DNA from: Pseudomonadota bacterium
GTDB lineage: Bacteria; Pseudomonadota; Gammaproteobacteria; Steroidobacterales; Steroidobacteraceae
DNA length: 7,180 nucleotides
Direction: 5' to 3'
Assembly (NCBI GenBank): GCA_003242495.1
Contig: QGUO01000176.1
Location: forward strand, 1-7,180
This document shows, in pieces, positions 6,223 to 7,180 of the stretch (positions are counted from its first letter, which is position 1; each line of letters opens with the position of its first letter). Below the pieces are notes generated by a model that ran no database searches, was not told where the DNA came from, and saw nothing but the letters and a program-made list of their open reading frames with translations. Position numbers and translations under genes: made by a program.

Positions 6223-6247
6223 GGAACCGGCCCAGCGGTGACGCGTT
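6223..6247 (+). promoter_or_regulatory. ECF sigma factor-type promoter (GGAAC-N16-CGTT) for the 80-aa gene
   Basis: GGAAC at 6223-6227 and CGTT at 6244-6247 are exactly 16 bp apart. The predicted transcription start near 6254 leaves a leader of about 55 nt with AGGAG at 6298-6302, just before ATG 6310. The element matches the one at 2790-2814 in both boxes, in spacer length and in the extension GGAACCGGC. A start at GTG 6238 for the downstream frame would precede this transcription start, which supports ATG 6310. Confidence 0.55.
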
Positions 6248-6309
6248 GGATGAGGACTGGCCGCGGCCGCCTCGGCCCGGCGACCCGATCGAAAGGCAGG
6301 AGAGCGATC

Positions 6310-6552
6310 ATGGGCGCAACGCGCAACGACCCACCGCGGAACGAAGGCGAAGGCAACAAGACGGCCGATCGCGACTATCGCAAAGCCACCCGCGAATTCG
6401 TCGAGTCCGAGCAGGGCCAGCGGGAAATCGACAAGGCCGGCCAGGTCTCTCCCCAGGAGGCCGAAGAGATCCGCCGTGCGGAAGAGGAAGCCAAGGCACG
6501 CGCCCGCGAGCACGATCCGGAAGAGATGCGCGATCCCAGCCGGCCCGCCTAG
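6310..6552 (+). CDS. Small charged hydrophilic protein of the NEGEGNxTADxxY type, function unknown
   Basis: This 80-aa protein has no membrane segment, no Cys and no Trp, and is dominated by Glu, Arg, Lys, Asp and Gln. The block RNEGEGNKTADRDYRKATRE (10-29) followed by FVESEQGQ is a pattern I recall from many uncharacterised small proteobacterial proteins. The remainder (44-71) is a charged helix rich in EEIRRAEEEAKARA. Such compositions suit an intrinsically disordered or helical stress protein, but no activity is established. ATG 6310 has AGGAG at 6298-6302, seven bases upstream. The ECF-type promoter at 6223-6247 implies expression under stress, perhaps together with the DUF883-type gene. 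Confidence 0.85.
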   Translation: MGATRNDPPRNEGEGNKTADRDYRKATREFVESEQGQREIDKAGQVSPQEAEEIRRAEEEAKARAREHDPEEMRDPSRPA

Positions 6553-6578
6553 CTTCCGGCGCGCCGTGCCCGTGGTCC

Positions 6579-6597
6579 AAGCAGGGGTGCTTCCCCT
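6579..6597 (+). terminator. Two overlapping, mutually exclusive hairpins after the 80-aa gene
   Basis: AAGCA-GGGG-TGCTT (6579-6592) and AGGGG-TGCTT-CCCCT (6583-6597) are both perfect five-pair stems that share bases, so only one can form at a time. A palindrome CGGCGCGCCG (6557-6566) lies closer to the stop. A weak terminator is the plain reading; no T-run is present. Confidence 0.25.
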
Positions 6598-6674
6598 CCT
6601 CCTGGGCATGGCCGTGAGGAGCGCCGCCCCGCGCGCGTCCATCTGAACGCCCCCATGCACTCACGTCGGTCGCT

Positions 6675-6700
6675 TGTCCGCCCACCCAGAAACGCGGACA
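6675..6700 (+). promoter_or_regulatory. Inverted repeat TGTCCGC-N12-GCGGACA ahead of the YciH-type gene
   Basis: Exact 7-bp arms at 6675-6681 and 6694-6700 end ten bases before ATG 6711. The right arm covers the place where a ribosome site should be and contains only a poor GCGGA match. It could be an operator, or in RNA a stem that lowers translation of the gene. No promoter boxes were recognised. Confidence 0.4.
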
Positions 6701-6710
6701 CTTGCGCCCG

Positions 6711-7103
6711 ATGAGCACCACCCATCGAGAACGCGGCCGGCGTGTCAGCGACGGCGGCGGCATCGTCTACTCCACTGACATCGGCCGGCGCTGCCCGAAT
6801 TGCCTGCGCGCGGCCGCCGAATGCATTTGCAAGAAAGGCACGCCCGGCCGTGTCGCCGGGGCGGGGGCCGGCGTGCGGGTCTCACGCGAAACCCAGGGCC
6901 GCAAGGGCAAGGGTGTCACCGTGATCACCGGCTTGGCACTGCCCGACGCCGAGCTCCAGGCGCTCGCCACCGAGCTCAAGAAACGCTGCGGCAGTGGCGG
7001 CTCGGTGGTGGCCGGGCGCATCGAAATCCAGGGCGAGCACCGCGACCGGCTGGTCGAGGAGCTCAATCGCCGCGGCTTCAAGGCCAAGCGCGCCGGCGGC
7101 TGA
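6711..7103 (+). CDS. yciH: YciH-type SUI1/eIF1-like translation factor with four-Cys N-terminal insert
   Basis: Bacterial YciH is a homologue of eukaryotic eIF1, thought to act on the small ribosomal subunit and start-site fidelity; its cellular role remains unsettled. The 130-aa product begins with a basic tail and IVYSTDIGR (18-26), the conserved YciH opening. The SUI1 domain follows at about 55-130, with ETQGRKGKGVTVITGL, ELKKRCGSGGSV and the C-terminal GFKAKRAGG. Between them lies CPNCLRAAAECICKK with C28, C31, C38 and C40, resembling a small zinc-binding knuckle; the E. coli protein lacks it, though I recall similar inserts in other bacteria. ATG 6711 is the first ATG in frame; a TTG at 6702 is possible. 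Its ribosome site is poor and sits in an inverted repeat. Confidence 0.93.
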   Translation: MSTTHRERGRRVSDGGGIVYSTDIGRRCPNCLRAAAECICKKGTPGRVAGAGAGVRVSRETQGRKGKGVTVITGLALPDAELQALATELKKRCGSGGSVVAGRIEIQGEHRDRLVEELNRRGFKAKRAGG

Positions 7104-7180
7104 AGTCCGCCTGCGGCGCGTGGCGTTCGCGGCGGCGCAGGCCCCGGGCGCCCCCCCCGCGCACCCCGACCCGCCCCGAC
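7104..7180. other. Very GC-rich tail after yciH
   Basis: No gene is visible in these last 77 bases. A weak hairpin (CCTGCG at 7110-7115 with CGCAGG at 7136-7141) could follow yciH. A run of eight C's lies at 7151-7158, a place where sequencing or assembly errors are common. Confidence 0.3.

Larger units (their letters stand above)
5956..6309. other. Divergent intergenic region rich in inverted repeats
   Basis: These 354 bp lie between two divergent genes. They hold two clear inverted repeats (6072-6109 and 6143-6164), four copies of CTCGAG (6094, 6145, 6157 and 6213), an ECF-type promoter (6223-6247) and the ribosome site of the 6310 gene. A minus-strand frame starting at ATG 6202 and running in phase into the 5955 gene (MKCPLRDARRDGRLELPLEP...) is open, but its long Arg-rich middle argues against translation. 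Confidence 0.55.

Noticed and set aside
5956..6660. Upstream extension of the 5955 gene to a 414-aa protein
   Set aside because: The extension is Arg/Gly-rich, runs antisense through the 80-aa gene and through the ECF-type promoter, and adds no recognisable domain.
6644..6667. Possible ECF-type promoter before yciH (TGAAC-N15-CGTC)
   Set aside because: Both boxes and the spacer differ from the two exact elements; too degenerate to claim.

Overview
This is a GC-rich chromosomal window with Proteobacterial housekeeping content. AccA closely matches the gamma/beta form in length (319 aa) and N-terminus. The accA-tilS order on one strand and a YciH-type SUI1 protein point the same way, so a gammaproteobacterium or close relative is my best guess; the sequence alone does not settle the genus. 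I see no mobile element, CRISPR array, rRNA or tRNA.

Layout. (1) Positions 1-2528, minus strand: tilS (tRNA-Ile lysidine synthase, cut by the left edge) lies downstream of accA (acetyl-CoA carboxylase carboxyltransferase alpha), with a 206-bp gap between them. (2) Positions 2901-3215, plus strand: a small DUF883/ElaB-YqjD-type protein with a C-terminal membrane anchor. (3) Positions 3305-4853, minus strand: a tightly overlapping two-gene unit made of a six-helix membrane protein and a spermidine-synthase-like enzyme. Together they look like a split version of the 'fused MFS/spermidine synthase' proteins. (4) Positions 5007-5315, plus strand: a 102-aa protein I do not recognise. (5) Positions 5416-5955, minus strand: a membrane-anchored protein of unknown function. 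(6) Positions 6310-6552, plus strand: an 80-aa, highly charged small protein of a widespread uncharacterised type. (7) Positions 6711-7103, plus strand: a YciH/eIF1-like protein with an added four-cysteine cluster.

The observation most worth following is regulatory. Two unlinked plus-strand genes, the DUF883-type membrane protein and the 80-aa charged protein, each carry an exact GGAAC-N16-CGTT element at a suitable distance upstream. Both copies share the extended left half GGAACCGGC. This is the architecture of an ECF sigma factor promoter (EcfG-like), and I found no other copy in the window. It suggests the two small proteins belong to one stress regulon. Both elements also help choose start codons, because the longer open frames would begin upstream of the predicted transcription starts.

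The other intergenic regions hold short inverted and direct repeats. Several GC-rich hairpins without U-tracts follow stop codons directly.
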